Below, piece after piece: positions 36,747 through 45,925 of a stretch of 64,000 bases of DNA (positions within the stretch are counted from its first letter, which is position 1; each line of letters begins with the position of its first letter). A program made the translations under genes and the position numbers. Source of the stretch: Solibacillus sp. FSL H8-0523. GTDB taxonomy: Bacteria > Bacillota > Bacilli > Bacillales_A > Planococcaceae. The notes beneath the pieces are model-generated. The model had not been told where the DNA came from. It searched no databases and worked only from the letters and a program-made list of their open reading frames with translations. The stretch lies in contig NZ_CP150291.1 in NCBI RefSeq assembly GCF_038051985.1, forward strand, positions 3,100,001 to 3,164,000, read 5' to 3'.

Positions 36747-39599
36747 GTGAAAGAATGGCTTGATCAATTAAACGAAAAAATCGAATCCCTTGCTTCTTCA
36801 AAGCCGATGCGCTATTTAAGAATTAGTGGTGGCGTATTTTGGAATCTTTCGTTATTAGCAATGATTTTTCTAACGACCGCCGTTATTGCCGTTGGTGGTA
36901 TTGGCTTAGGTTATTTTGCTTCATTAGTAAAAGACGAGCCCCTACGTTCCAAAGAAGAAATGCGCGAACAAATTCTTAGCTATGAAGAAACAAGTGAAAT
37001 TTACTTTGCAAATGATATTTACATAGGAAAAATTCGTACAGATTTAGACCGACGTGAAACATCACTAGCAAACATATCTCCAATTGTTATTAATGCTGTT
37101 ATGGCAACTGAAGATGAATACTTCCGCGAGCATCCTGGAATTGTACCAAAAGCGGTGCTGCGCGGGCTATTACAAGACGTCTCGAACTCATCGACACAAA
37201 CAGGTGGTTCAACGCTAACACAGCAATTAATCAAAAACCAAATTTTAACGAATGAAGTATCCTACGAACGTAAAGCAAAAGAAATTTTGCTAGCATATCG
37301 TTTAGAGCACTTCATGAGTAAAGAAGAAATTTTAGAAGCATACTTAAATATTATTCCATATGGTCGTAACTCATCAGGGCGTAATATTGCCGGGATTGAA
37401 ACAGCCGCACAAGGAATTTTCGGTGTCAAAGCATCCGAGTTAAACTTACCTCAAGCTGCTTACATTGCCGGGATTCCGCAAGCACCTTTTAAATACACGC
37501 CATTCACGAACAAAGGTGAAAAAAAGAGTGCAGAGGGTATGCAACCAGGGATTGACCGTATGAAAACGGTACTTTACCGCATGCAAGAAGTTGGCTACAT
37601 TACAGAAAAAGAATACGATGAAGCCGTTAAATACGATATTACAAAAGACTTCAAGGAGCGCGAAAATCGCCCCGAAGACAAATATCCTTGGTTAACTATA
37701 GAACTCGAGGAACGTGCCAAAGAGATTTTTGCAAAAAAGCTCGCTGAAAAAGATGGCATCGATCCCGCGCGTTTTACAGAAGAGTCCAATTTAAAACTAA
37801 AATATGGTATTTTAGCTGACCGTACATTACGTTCTGGTGGCTATCGTATTTACTCAACTATCGATAAAGATATGTATGACGCCATGCAACAAGTAACCAA
37901 AGACTTCACGCTTTATGGTCAAACCTATAAGAAAAAGGTAAAAGATCCTGAAACGGGCGAAGAAATCGAAGAGGATGTACCTGTTCAAACAGGTAGTATC
38001 GTCATTGATAATAAAACTGGCAGAATTTTAAGTTTCGTTGGTGGACGTGACCATGAACTAAATAAGTTAAATCATGCCACACAAGCATACCGTTCAAACG
38101 GTTCAACGATGAAACCATTATTAACGTATGCACCAGCATTAGAATACGGTGTGATTGGTGCAGGTAGTCCAGTGGTCGACGTAAAGTTCATACGTGCATA
38201 CGATGACTATGAACCAGTAAACTATAACCCAGAGCAGCAACTTGGGATTATTCCTGCGCGTCAAGCGGTGGCGTCTTCTCAAAACTTACCGGTCTTACGA
38301 TTATATGACTCAATTTTAGATCGACGCCCTGCAACCTACTTAGAAAAAATGGGCTTCTCAAGATTAACAGAAGGTGATTATGTCCACCTTTCAACAGCAA
38401 TCGGTGGTATAACAAACGGTACGACAGTTGAAGAAAACGTGAATGCTTATGCAACGTTCGCAAATAATGGTCAATTCCTTGATGCGTACATGATTGAACG
38501 TATTGAAGATTTAGACGGCAACATCGTCTATGAGCATAAAGTAGAACCGGTTGAGGTATTCTCTCCGGAGACAGCTTACATGATGACAGATATGCTACGC
38601 GATGTCTTACAAGAAGGTGGTACCGCAACTCTTGGTAAAAGCCAGTTGAAGTTCTCATCTGACTTTGCAGCTAAAACAGGGACAACGCAAGATCATAAAG
38701 ACGTTTGGTTAGTCGGTTACAACCCAAATATCTCGATTGGTGTTTGGCTAGGTTATAGTCAGCCACGTACATTATTTGCATTTAATAACCGTTACCAGCA
38801 TCCAAGTAATCGTGTGAACCGCTTATGGGCCAATTATTTAAATGCTCTCTATGACGTTAATCCTGAATATATTGGCACGAAAGATACCTTCGAGCAACCT
38901 GAGGGCGTTGTCACACAAGACTTCTGTGGTATTTCTGGTCTAGCTCCTTCAAGCTCTTGCTCGAATGCAGGATTAGTTCGTTCTGATTTGTTTAATAAAA
39001 ATGTATTCTTACCAACAGAACCTGATGATAGTTTCGTATCATCAACTACCGTTGTCGTAAACGATGGCACATATGCTGCCTTGCCAACAACACCAACAGA
39101 ATTTGTCCAAATGAGTGGTTATGGTTTAAACCAAACATTCATTGATCGAATGCTAGGTAAATTAGGTGGCGATGCCTCAAGATTATTACCGTTTAGTTCA
39201 GGTAATGGCGTTGTGACTGCACAATTTAATGCTGACAGCGCTGCTCCAGAAGCAGTTTGGGCAACATTAACTGAAGGCTCGTTATCATGGACAGCTTCTG
39301 CTTCGAGTGATGTTGTCGGTTACCGTGTTTACAGTATGACAAACGAAGGGACAGCACTCGTAGGCTCACGCAAGGCTTACGAAGGGTTCCAAATGAGCGT
39401 AACACCTGGTGTACGCTACGTAGTTGTTGCTGTGGATATTACAGGCTTTGAATCACCTTACTCAAATGAGGTGGGTGAAATTACCAGTATTCCTGAACCA
39501 CCAGAAGAAGAAGAAGAAGAAGAAGAAGAAGAAATTATCGAAGATGAAGTCATCGAGGAAGAAATCGATGTAGATCCATTTGAATCAACGGTAGAATAA
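36747..39599 (+). CDS. class A penicillin-binding protein (transglycosylase/transpeptidase)
   Basis: 950 residues. After a short cytoplasmic tail and a membrane helix (about 37-62) comes the GT51 glycosyltransferase with TEDEYFREHPG (about 117-127) and GGSTLTQQLIKNQ (about 153-165), then a transpeptidase domain with the active-site SNGSTMKP (about 450), SSQN (about 512) and KTGTTQDH (about 643). A fibronectin-like domain follows (about 830-915) and the protein ends in an acidic tail with ten glutamates in a row encoded by (GAA)10. It builds and cross-links peptidoglycan outside the membrane. The start is GTG after TAGGAGGG. It is divergent from tyrS. Exact orthologue name (PBP1A, 1B or 2C-like) is uncertain. 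Confidence 0.93.
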   Translation: MKEWLDQLNEKIESLASSKPMRYLRISGGVFWNLSLLAMIFLTTAVIAVGGIGLGYFASLVKDEPLRSKEEMREQILSYEETSEIYFANDIYIGKIRTDLDRRETSLANISPIVINAVMATEDEYFREHPGIVPKAVLRGLLQDVSNSSTQTGGSTLTQQLIKNQILTNEVSYERKAKEILLAYRLEHFMSKEEILEAYLNIIPYGRNSSGRNIAGIETAAQGIFGVKASELNLPQAAYIAGIPQAPFKYTPFTNKGEKKSAEGMQPGIDRMKTVLYRMQEVGYITEKEYDEAVKYDITKDFKERENRPEDKYPWLTIELEERAKEIFAKKLAEKDGIDPARFTEESNLKLKYGILADRTLRSGGYRIYSTIDKDMYDAMQQVTKDFTLYGQTYKKKVKDPETGEEIEEDVPVQTGSIVIDNKTGRILSFVGGRDHELNKLNHATQAYRSNGSTMKPLLTYAPALEYGVIGAGSPVVDVKFIRAYDDYEPVNYNPEQQLGIIPARQAVASSQNLPVLRLYDSILDRRPATYLEKMGFSRLTEGDYVHLSTAIGGITNGTTVEENVNAYATFANNGQFLDAYMIERIEDLDGNIVYEHKVEPVEVFSPETAYMMTDMLRDVLQEGGTATLGKSQLKFSSDFAAKTGTTQDHKDVWLVGYNPNISIGVWLGYSQPRTLFAFNNRYQHPSNRVNRLWANYLNALYDVNPEYIGTKDTFEQPEGVVTQDFCGISGLAPSSSCSNAGLVRSDLFNKNVFLPTEPDDSFVSSTTVVVNDGTYAALPTTPTEFVQMSGYGLNQTFIDRMLGKLGGDASRLLPFSSGNGVVTAQFNADSAAPEAVWATLTEGSLSWTASASSDVVGYRVYSMTNEGTALVGSRKAYEGFQMSVTPGVRYVVVAVDITGFESPYSNEVGEITSIPEPPEEEEEEEEEEIIEDEVIEEEIDVDPFESTVE
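39504..39533 (+). repeat. (GAA)10 trinucleotide tract in the PBP tail
   Basis: Ten uninterrupted GAA codons near the 3' end of the PBP gene. Slippage would change the acidic tail length without breaking the frame. Confidence 0.9.
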
Positions 39600-39604
39600 A
39601 CAAT

Positions 39605-39643
39605 AAAATCCCTAAGCCAATATTAGCTTAGGGATTTTTTTCG
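39605..39643 (+). terminator. terminator of the PBP gene
   Basis: AAAATCCCTAAGC pairs with GCTTAGGGATTTT across an eight-base loop, followed by more T. Confidence 0.92.
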
Positions 39644-39659
39644 TTTAGTTAGCCATTCT

Positions 39660-39700
39660 ATAAAAAATCCCTGCACATGAAATACGATTCGCATACAGGG
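39660..39700 (-). terminator. terminator of argCJBD
   Basis: Minus strand CTCCCTG pairs with CAGGGAT; an inner ATG/CAT pairing is possible. TTTTTTATA follows. Confidence 0.7.
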
Positions 39701-39712
39701 AGCGTTGTCATT

Positions 39713-40849
39713 TTATTTTTTAATAACTGCTACTAGCTTTTCAACCGCTTCATCGATTTCTTGCTCTGTTACCGTTAATGGCGGTAATAAACGGATGACT
39801 TTTGGGCCAGCTGCTACAGTTAGTAAGCCGGCTTCATCTAAAGCCGTTACATACGGTGCTACCTCTTCGCCACCTAAGCTAAGGCCCAGCATTAAGCCTT
39901 TCCCTTGAATACTATACTTCGCTTCAGGAAACGCTTGCTGTAGCTTATCAACGATGTATGTAGACTTGTGCTGGACATTTTGTAAGAATGCTTCGTCAAA
40001 TATATGGTTAATGACTGTTTGTGCTACTGCCACACCTAGTGGATTGCCACCAAATGTCGTACCGTGCGTGCCCGCGCTAAATGTATCAAAGAATTTTGCC
40101 TTCGCTAAGATCCCACCAATTGGGAAACCACCGCCAAGACCTTTTGCCATCGACACAATGTCCGGTGTAATCGCTGTTTGCTCAAACGCAAAGCGCGTAC
40201 CCGTACGGCCAATACCCGTTTGCACTTCATCAACAATGACTAATACATCCGAGCTTGCTTGAATGTCCGCTATCGCCTGTGCGAATTCATCAGTAACGCT
40301 GTTTACGCCACCTTCACCTTGAATGATTTCAAGCATGATTGCCGCAGTTTCTCCGTCTACCGCTGCTTTCAACTGCGCTACGTCATTAAATGGTAATGTA
40401 ATGAATTCACTTACTAATGGACCGAAACCTTGGCGCACCTTATCTTGACCTGTCGCACTCATCGCACCAAATGTACGACCATGGAAGCTTTGCTCAAAGA
40501 CAATAATTTTATGCTTGCTTGTATGCTTGCGTGCTAATTTAATGGCAGCTTCGTTGGCTTCCGCACCACTATTACAGAAAAATGCGTAGTCTAATGGAAT
40601 ATCTTTGACTAAAGACGCGGCTAATTGTTCTTGGCCTGGGCTTTCAAATAAGTTGCTAATATGCCATAGCTTTTCACTTTGGGTTTTAATCGCTTCCACA
40701 ATCGCTGGATGTGCGTGACCTAAGTTACACACCGCAATACCACTTGTAAAATCTAAATAACGTTTACCTGTTGTATCAAAAACCTCTGTGCCTTTTCCTT
40801 CGACAATGGCAAACGGTCTTCTTGCGTAATTTTGAAATAATGCACTCAT
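39713..40849 (-). CDS. argD: acetylornithine aminotransferase
   Basis: 378 residues, a class III PLP aminotransferase. It converts N-acetylglutamate 5-semialdehyde to N2-acetylornithine. Visible features are DFTSGIAVCNLGHAHP (about 33-48), the glycine-alanine patch CNSGAEANEAAIKLAR (about 94-109), the PLP aspartate in VIVDEVQTGIGRTG (about 208-221) and the Schiff-base lysine in SMAKGLGGGFPIGG (about 237-250). Its ATG overlaps the argB stop by four bases with GAGGAG inside argB, so the two are coupled. Last gene of argCJBD. Confidence 0.95.
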   Translation of the reverse strand: MSALFQNYARRPFAIVEGKGTEVFDTTGKRYLDFTSGIAVCNLGHAHPAIVEAIKTQSEKLWHISNLFESPGQEQLAASLVKDIPLDYAFFCNSGAEANEAAIKLARKHTSKHKIIVFEQSFHGRTFGAMSATGQDKVRQGFGPLVSEFITLPFNDVAQLKAAVDGETAAIMLEIIQGEGGVNSVTDEFAQAIADIQASSDVLVIVDEVQTGIGRTGTRFAFEQTAITPDIVSMAKGLGGGFPIGGILAKAKFFDTFSAGTHGTTFGGNPLGVAVAQTVINHIFDEAFLQNVQHKSTYIVDKLQQAFPEAKYSIQGKGLMLGLSLGGEEVAPYVTALDEAGLLTVAAGPKVIRLLPPLTVTEQEIDEAVEKLVAVIKK

Positions 40850-41622
40850 CTTACTAGCTCCTCACTTTGTATCGTCGTACCAGTTAATGTTTCATTGACA
40901 ATTCGAACGGATGGAATCCCGGCTTGTAGGCAATTTAGCGCGCCCTGTACTTTCGGTATCATCCCTCCGTATATGTGACCTTCTTTAATCCAAGTATCGA
41001 TTAAACTCGGTGTCACTTCGGTTTGGTATTCATCGTTAATACGAATTCCCGCAACATCTGTGACAAGTAATAGGCAATCTGCGCCAACTGCGAGCGCGAT
41101 TTCACTTGCTACTGTATCCCCATTAATATTTAATGCCTGACCTGACTGCGTTGCGCCAATACAAGCAATGACTGGCACAACGCCTGCTTCAGTTAACGTA
41201 TTTAAAATATCGACATTTACTCGTTTGACTTCCCCTACGTATTGATACGTTTCAAAATCTAAAAAGTCACTTGTTAGCAGCGCGTTATCAAAGCCGTTTA
41301 AGCCGATCGCTGCAATACCTGCCGCCTGAAGCTCATGTACAAGTGCTGGGTTTACTTTACCAATTAACGTTGATTGGACAAGGCCAATCATTTCTTCACT
41401 CGTAACACGCAGGCCGTTTACTGTATGTGACGTAATGCCTGCCGCTGCTAATTCGCGGTTAATTGCCGGACCGCCACCATGGGTAATTATCAGCTCAATC
41501 CCTTGTGCTTGCAGCGCTTTGAAATTACGAAAGAAGGCTTCGTTTAGACCTTCTAGCGCACTGCCTCCAAGCTTAATGACCATTTTACGAGCGGTATGAT
41601 GCGTTGATTTGAACATAGTCAT
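40846..41622 (-). CDS. argB: acetylglutamate kinase
   Basis: 258 residues, equal to B. subtilis ArgB. It phosphorylates N-acetylglutamate. The amino acid kinase motifs are VIKLGGSALEG (about 14-24), ITHGGGPAINRELA (about 45-58) and the NINGDTVASEIALAVGAD segment (about 167-184). The first ATG lies inside the end of argJ (38-base overlap), with a weak GGGGGTG upstream; an ATG two codons later or the one at 41583 are alternatives, but the last would have no ribosome binding site. Third gene of argCJBD. Confidence 0.93.
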   Translation of the reverse strand: MTMFKSTHHTARKMVIKLGGSALEGLNEAFFRNFKALQAQGIELIITHGGGPAINRELAAAGITSHTVNGLRVTSEEMIGLVQSTLIGKVNPALVHELQAAGIAAIGLNGFDNALLTSDFLDFETYQYVGEVKRVNVDILNTLTEAGVVPVIACIGATQSGQALNINGDTVASEIALAVGADCLLLVTDVAGIRINDEYQTEVTPSLIDTWIKEGHIYGGMIPKVQGALNCLQAGIPSVRIVNETLTGTTIQSEELVR

Positions 41623-42808
41623 AAGTTAAATCACACCCCCATGCAAATCCGTGCCCTTCGCCAACTTCAAGCGACACGTAAATTTTTACTTCATGCTGCT
41701 TTAAAATTTCGATTAGCTCATCTTCTGAAAATTTAATTGGCTCACCGTTTTCGACCATTGTTGCGCCACCAATTTTAATTGTAATTTTTTCTGGATCAAC
41801 CGTTGCACCTGAATAACCGACCGCGGCGATAATACGACCCCAGTTTGCATCACAGCCAAATACCGCTGTTTTAACAAGTGGTGAACCGACAACTGTTTTT
41901 GCAATTTTACGTGCTTCCTCGTCTGAAACCGCTCCCTCTACTTCCACTTCGATTAACTTCGTTGCCCCTTCACCATCACGTGCAATGGATTTCGCTAAAT
42001 CCTCTGCAACAAGGCGTAGTGCTGTATAGAAGTTTTCCCAATCTGGATGTGCTGGTGACAGTGGCTCATTACCTGCTAGACCATTCGCCATGACAACAAC
42101 TGTGTCATTTGTCGACGTATCTCCGTCTACTGTAATTGAGTTAAATGTACGGTCTGTCACGCTTGATAATGCCTTTTGTAATTCATCAGATTCAATGTTT
42201 GCATCTGTCGTAATAAAACCAAGCATTGTTGCCATGTTTGGCTCAATCATCCCTGAACCTTTTGCCGCGCCTGAAACTAACACTTCTTTTCCGTCAATAA
42301 CGGTTGCGTACGTAGTATTTTTCATCACTGTATCTGTCGTCATGATTGCTTGCGCAAAATCAATGCCGTTTTCTAATTTTGAATCTGGTTTCAGTAGCGC
42401 CATCCCGCTTTGCACTGGCTCCATTTTCATAATTTCACCGATTACCCCTGTTGAAGCAACCCCTACTAAACTTGCATCAATGCCTAATTTTTCAGCAGTT
42501 AGCTGCTGCATTTGGTACGCATCTGCTAATCCTTGCTTGCCTGTACAAGCATTGGCATTTCCTGAATTGACGATTACTGCTTGCATTTTTTTCGTATTGT
42601 AAACAACTTCTTTTGTTACCTTAATCGGTGCTGCTTGCACAGCATTTGTTGTGAAGACACCGGCAACGCTCGCCGGAACGTCACTAATTAAAATGGCTAA
42701 ATCTTTTTTCTTATGTTTGATTCCGCAGTGTACTCCTGCTGCTGTAAAGCCTTTTGGTGACACGATATTTTTGCTTGATAATTTTTTCATTTCAATTGTT
42801 GATGCCAT
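41585..42808 (-). CDS. argJ: bifunctional ornithine acetyltransferase / N-acetylglutamate synthase
   Basis: 407 residues. ArgJ transfers the acetyl group from acetylornithine to glutamate, closing the cyclic arginine pathway, and in many Bacillales also uses acetyl-CoA. The precursor cleaves itself before the threonine in EPNMATMLGFITTDA (about 188-202), preceded by KGSGMI; the oxyanion residues and NSGNANACTGKQG (about 78-90) are present. GGGGG precedes the ATG. It begins 11 bases after argC. Because ArgJ recycles acetyl groups, no argE or argA is needed nearby. Confidence 0.95.
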   Translation of the reverse strand: MASTIEMKKLSSKNIVSPKGFTAAGVHCGIKHKKKDLAILISDVPASVAGVFTTNAVQAAPIKVTKEVVYNTKKMQAVIVNSGNANACTGKQGLADAYQMQQLTAEKLGIDASLVGVASTGVIGEIMKMEPVQSGMALLKPDSKLENGIDFAQAIMTTDTVMKNTTYATVIDGKEVLVSGAAKGSGMIEPNMATMLGFITTDANIESDELQKALSSVTDRTFNSITVDGDTSTNDTVVVMANGLAGNEPLSPAHPDWENFYTALRLVAEDLAKSIARDGEGATKLIEVEVEGAVSDEEARKIAKTVVGSPLVKTAVFGCDANWGRIIAAVGYSGATVDPEKITIKIGGATMVENGEPIKFSEDELIEILKQHEVKIYVSLEVGEGHGFAWGCDLTYDYVQINASYRS

Positions 42809-42819
42809 GAGTTTGCCCC

Positions 42820-43854
42820 CTAAATAAAGTATGGTACAAGTTGTAAACCTGTTTGTTGTGGTAGCCCGAATTGCACGTTCATATTTTGAATCGCTTGACC
42901 TGCCGCGCCTTTAACTAAGTTATCAATCACCCCAATGATTGTTGCGCGCTTTGTTCGTTCATCAAGCTTGACGTAAATGTCACAGAAGTTGGAGCCCTTC
43001 ACTCGGTTTGTGCCAATCGCATTCGCATCTTGAATAACACGCACGAATGGATGGTTTTTATACGTTTCATTTAAGCAATCGATTAATTGCTGCTGCGTCA
43101 CACCTTCTGTCACTTGTGCATAAGACGTCGCTAAAATGCCGCGCGTCATCGGCACTAAATGTGTATTAAATGTAATCGTCGTATCAATACCTGCAAATAA
43201 GCTAATTGCCTGCTCGATTTCCGGAATATGCTGATGCTCATTAATTTTATAAATCGAGAAGCTTTCGTTCGCTTCACTATAATGTGCCGCTTGTGAAGGT
43301 TTGTTGCCCGCGCCTGAAATGCCACTTTTCGCATCAATAATTAATAAGCTCGGATCGATTAATTTATGCTTAATTAACGGAAGTAGTGATAATAATACCG
43401 CTGTTGGATAGCAGCCAGGATTGGCGATTAATTCAGCGTCACGAATTGCTTGTTCATTCCATTCCGTTAAGCCGTATACACTTTTATCAACGGCCGCTTG
43501 TGGCGCTGGTGTTTTTTTATACCACTGCTCGTAGCTTGCTAAGTCCTTTAATCGGAAATCACCTGATAGATCAATCAGTTTTGGACCTAAGCCAACAAGG
43601 GGTGGAAATAGACTGCTTGAGACTCCAGACGGCGTGCTCGCAAACACAACATCGTATTTTGCTAGTGCGTCATAATCAATTTTCTGTAATGGTACATTAT
43701 ATAAATCTGTTAAATGTGGAAATTTATCTGAGAATACCGTGCCTTCTTCAGATGATGTAAATAAGCCAATTTGTTCTACCTCTTTATGGTTATGCAAAAA
43801 GCGTAGCAGCTCTAACCCGCCATAGCCTGTTGCACCAATTATTCCTACCTTCAT
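42820..43854 (-). CDS. argC: N-acetyl-gamma-glutamyl-phosphate reductase
   Basis: 344 residues from this start, the usual size. It reduces N-acetylglutamyl phosphate with NADPH. The Rossmann motif GIIGATGYGGLELLRFL opens the protein (4-20) and the catalytic cysteine lies in IANPGCYPTAVL (about 146-157). The frame continues 33 bases upstream, but GAGGTGA lies six bases before the ATG at 43854. It is the first gene of argC-argJ-argB-argD; argF and carAB, which follow in the B. subtilis operon, are absent from this window. Confidence 0.95.
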   Translation of the reverse strand: MKVGIIGATGYGGLELLRFLHNHKEVEQIGLFTSSEEGTVFSDKFPHLTDLYNVPLQKIDYDALAKYDVVFASTPSGVSSSLFPPLVGLGPKLIDLSGDFRLKDLASYEQWYKKTPAPQAAVDKSVYGLTEWNEQAIRDAELIANPGCYPTAVLLSLLPLIKHKLIDPSLLIIDAKSGISGAGNKPSQAAHYSEANESFSIYKINEHQHIPEIEQAISLFAGIDTTITFNTHLVPMTRGILATSYAQVTEGVTQQQLIDCLNETYKNHPFVRVIQDANAIGTNRVKGSNFCDIYVKLDERTKRATIIGVIDNLVKGAAGQAIQNMNVQFGLPQQTGLQLVPYFI

Positions 43855-43907
43855 GATGTCACCTCGGATTTTCATTTCGTACGTCATTTCATTAAAAGAT
43901 AAAATTA

Positions 43908-43936
43908 AGTATAGTTATGTATAATTATTTAGTCAA
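43908..43936 (-). promoter_or_regulatory. sigma-A promoter of argCJBD
   Basis: Minus strand TTGACT (43931-43936), 17-base spacer, TATACT (43908-43913), about 55 bases before the argC start. Confidence 0.75.
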
Positions 43937-43952
43937 CTGTATTTTTATATAT
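43917..43952 (-). promoter_or_regulatory. two ARG-box-like sites (AhrC/ArgR) over the arg promoter
   Basis: Minus strand TAAATAATTATACAT (43917-43931) differs at two of 15 positions from the palindromic form TGAATAATTATTCAT and fills the promoter spacer. ATATATAAAAATACAGT (43936-43952) fits the Bacillus ARG box with about four mismatches just upstream of the -35. Arginine-dependent repression is expected. Confidence 0.5.
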
Positions 43953-43994
43953 TCTTAAATAATTCTAAATTTTTAATTTCATTATAGAACCAAA

Positions 43995-44026
43995 CAGGCA
44001 AAGCTAGTGTAAAGTAGCTTTGCCTG
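43995..44026 (-). terminator. terminator of acsA
   Basis: Perfect twelve-base stem CAGGCAAAGCTA/TAGCTTTGCCTG with an eight-base loop; the following minus-strand T run (TTTGGTTC) is weak. Confidence 0.7.
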
Positions 44027-44031
44027 CTCAT

Positions 44032-45759
44032 TTAATCTTCCATTGTTGATAAGTCGCCCGTTGGTAAATCAAGCTCCCATGCTTTTAACACGCGACGCAT
44101 AATTTTACCACTGCGTGTTTTCGGTAATTTGTCTTTGAATTCAATTTCACGTGGTGCTGCGTGCGCTGAAAGACCCGTTTTTACAAATTCACGAATTTCT
44201 GCTTCAAGCGCTTCACTTGGCACGGCACCTTCACGTAATGAAACGAATGCTTTAATTATTTCACCGCGTATTGGGTCTGGCTTTCCGATTACACCAGCTT
44301 CCAGGACATCCGGATGTTCAAGCAATTTACTTTCAACTTCAAACGGACCAACGCGCTCACCTGCTGTCATAATGACATCATCCACACGCCCCTGGAACCA
44401 GAAGTAACCTTCATCATCCATATAAGCAGAATCCCCCGACACATACCACTCACCTTTTAAGAAGTACGAGTCATAGCGTTCTGGATTGCCCCAAATCCCG
44501 CGCATCATTGCCGGCCAACCTTTTTTTATAGCTAAATTGCCCATTGTAAACGGTGGTACTTCATTTCCCGCATCATCAACAATCGTTGCGTAAACACCTG
44601 GCACAGGTTTTCCCATTGAACCGAGCTTGATTTCCATTGATGGGTAATTACAGATCATGTGGCCACCTGTTTCGGTCATCCACCATGTGTCATGAATACG
44701 GTGATCTAAGGTATCCATACCCCAGCGTACTACCTCTGGGTTTAACGGCTCCCCAACCGATAACACATGACGTAGTGACGATAAATCGTACTGTTGAATG
44801 ACACTTGGACCTGCACCCATTAACATACGAAATGCGGTCGGTGCACTATACCAAACGGTTACCTTGTATTCTTGAATTGCACTGTACCAGGCTTGCGGAC
44901 TAAAACGACCACCGATAATGACATTCGTTACCCCGTTCAGCCACGGACCGAAAATCCCGTATGCGGTTCCAGTTACCCAACCTGGGTCTGCTGTACACCA
45001 ATAAATGTCGTCATCTTTTAAATCAAGTACCCACTTTGACGTTTGATATTGTTGAACCATCGCATAATGTACATGGAGTACCCCTTTAGGTGCACCTGTA
45101 GAACCTGACGTATAGTGTAAAATTGAGCCATCCTCTTTATCAACCCATTCGATGTCAAAGTCTGTAGATGCCTCTTGTAAGTGCTTGTTAAAGTCGATAA
45201 TTTTATCTGTTTCTTCTATATGTTCTCCTACTAAAAAGACCGTTTTTAAGTGTGGCAATTTTTCAAGTGGTATGCGACTCAGTAGCGCTGACGTTGTTAC
45301 GATTGCAACTGCCTCACTATCCGCTAGACGGTCATATACTGCACCTTCCATAAAGGCTTCGAATAATGGTCCAACAATTGCTCCAATTTTAAGCGACCCT
45401 AATAAGCTAAAATAAAGCTCTGGTGTCCGCGGCATAAAAATGAAAATCCGATCCCCTTTTTGTAAATTCGCTTTTGCCTGAATAACATTCGCTGCTTGGT
45501 TTGAATAGTACTTCATTTGTTCAAACGTATACGCCTCTTTACGTGAACCATCATTATAATGGAGCGCAACCTTGTCTTTTAGCTGTGAATCGGCGTGGCG
45601 ATCAATCGCTTCATATGCAATATTTACCTTGCCTGTTTCATACCAAGAGAATGCTTTCTCAGTATTTCCCCATTCGTGTGTAGCAACTGTTTCCTCATAA
45701 TTTTTTAAATTATGTTCCCCTGGAATCGCCGCTAATTTCTCCATTGTTTTCATCCCCAT
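44032..45759 (-). CDS. acsA: acetyl-CoA synthetase
   Basis: 575 residues, close to B. subtilis AcsA (572). It makes acetyl-CoA from acetate, ATP and CoA. The adenylation motif HYTSGSTGAPKGVLHVH (about 213-229), WWMTETGG (about 361) and the C-terminal PKTRSGKIMRRVLKAWE (about 542-558) are all present. The lysine in SGK is the residue acetylated by AcuA to switch the enzyme off and freed by AcuC. Those regulators are encoded divergently, 160 bases away, exactly as in B. subtilis. GGGGGGCG lies about six bases before the ATG. Confidence 0.96.
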   Translation of the reverse strand: MGMKTMEKLAAIPGEHNLKNYEETVATHEWGNTEKAFSWYETGKVNIAYEAIDRHADSQLKDKVALHYNDGSRKEAYTFEQMKYYSNQAANVIQAKANLQKGDRIFIFMPRTPELYFSLLGSLKIGAIVGPLFEAFMEGAVYDRLADSEAVAIVTTSALLSRIPLEKLPHLKTVFLVGEHIEETDKIIDFNKHLQEASTDFDIEWVDKEDGSILHYTSGSTGAPKGVLHVHYAMVQQYQTSKWVLDLKDDDIYWCTADPGWVTGTAYGIFGPWLNGVTNVIIGGRFSPQAWYSAIQEYKVTVWYSAPTAFRMLMGAGPSVIQQYDLSSLRHVLSVGEPLNPEVVRWGMDTLDHRIHDTWWMTETGGHMICNYPSMEIKLGSMGKPVPGVYATIVDDAGNEVPPFTMGNLAIKKGWPAMMRGIWGNPERYDSYFLKGEWYVSGDSAYMDDEGYFWFQGRVDDVIMTAGERVGPFEVESKLLEHPDVLEAGVIGKPDPIRGEIIKAFVSLREGAVPSEALEAEIREFVKTGLSAHAAPREIEFKDKLPKTRSGKIMRRVLKAWELDLPTGDLSTMED

Positions 45760-45856
45760 AAAACGCCCCCCTTTTTATATAACACAAAAACATTTTAACC
45801 CACTGTACTATAATAATCAAAAACTTTTTTAAATTTTCTAAAAATTAAGTTATAAC

Positions 45857-45882
45857 ATGTAAATTTAAGCGTTTTTTTACAT
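45857..45882. promoter_or_regulatory. inverted repeat with cre-like core between acsA and acuA
   Basis: ATGTAAA and TTTACAT flank a twelve-base centre containing AAGCGTTT. It lies just upstream of the acuA -10 box (TATAAT, 45892-45897). The centre resembles a cre core but matches the full consensus poorly (three mismatches). CcpA control of this locus is known in B. subtilis. Confidence 0.35.
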
Positions 45883-45925
45883 TAATTAGAGTATAATGGA
45901 AATATCATAAGCAGGTGGTGTGACT

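Noticed and set aside
45857-45882. Strong cre site between acsA and acuA
   Set aside because: Only the AAGCGTTT core fits; three consensus positions fail, so it is kept only as a weak candidate.
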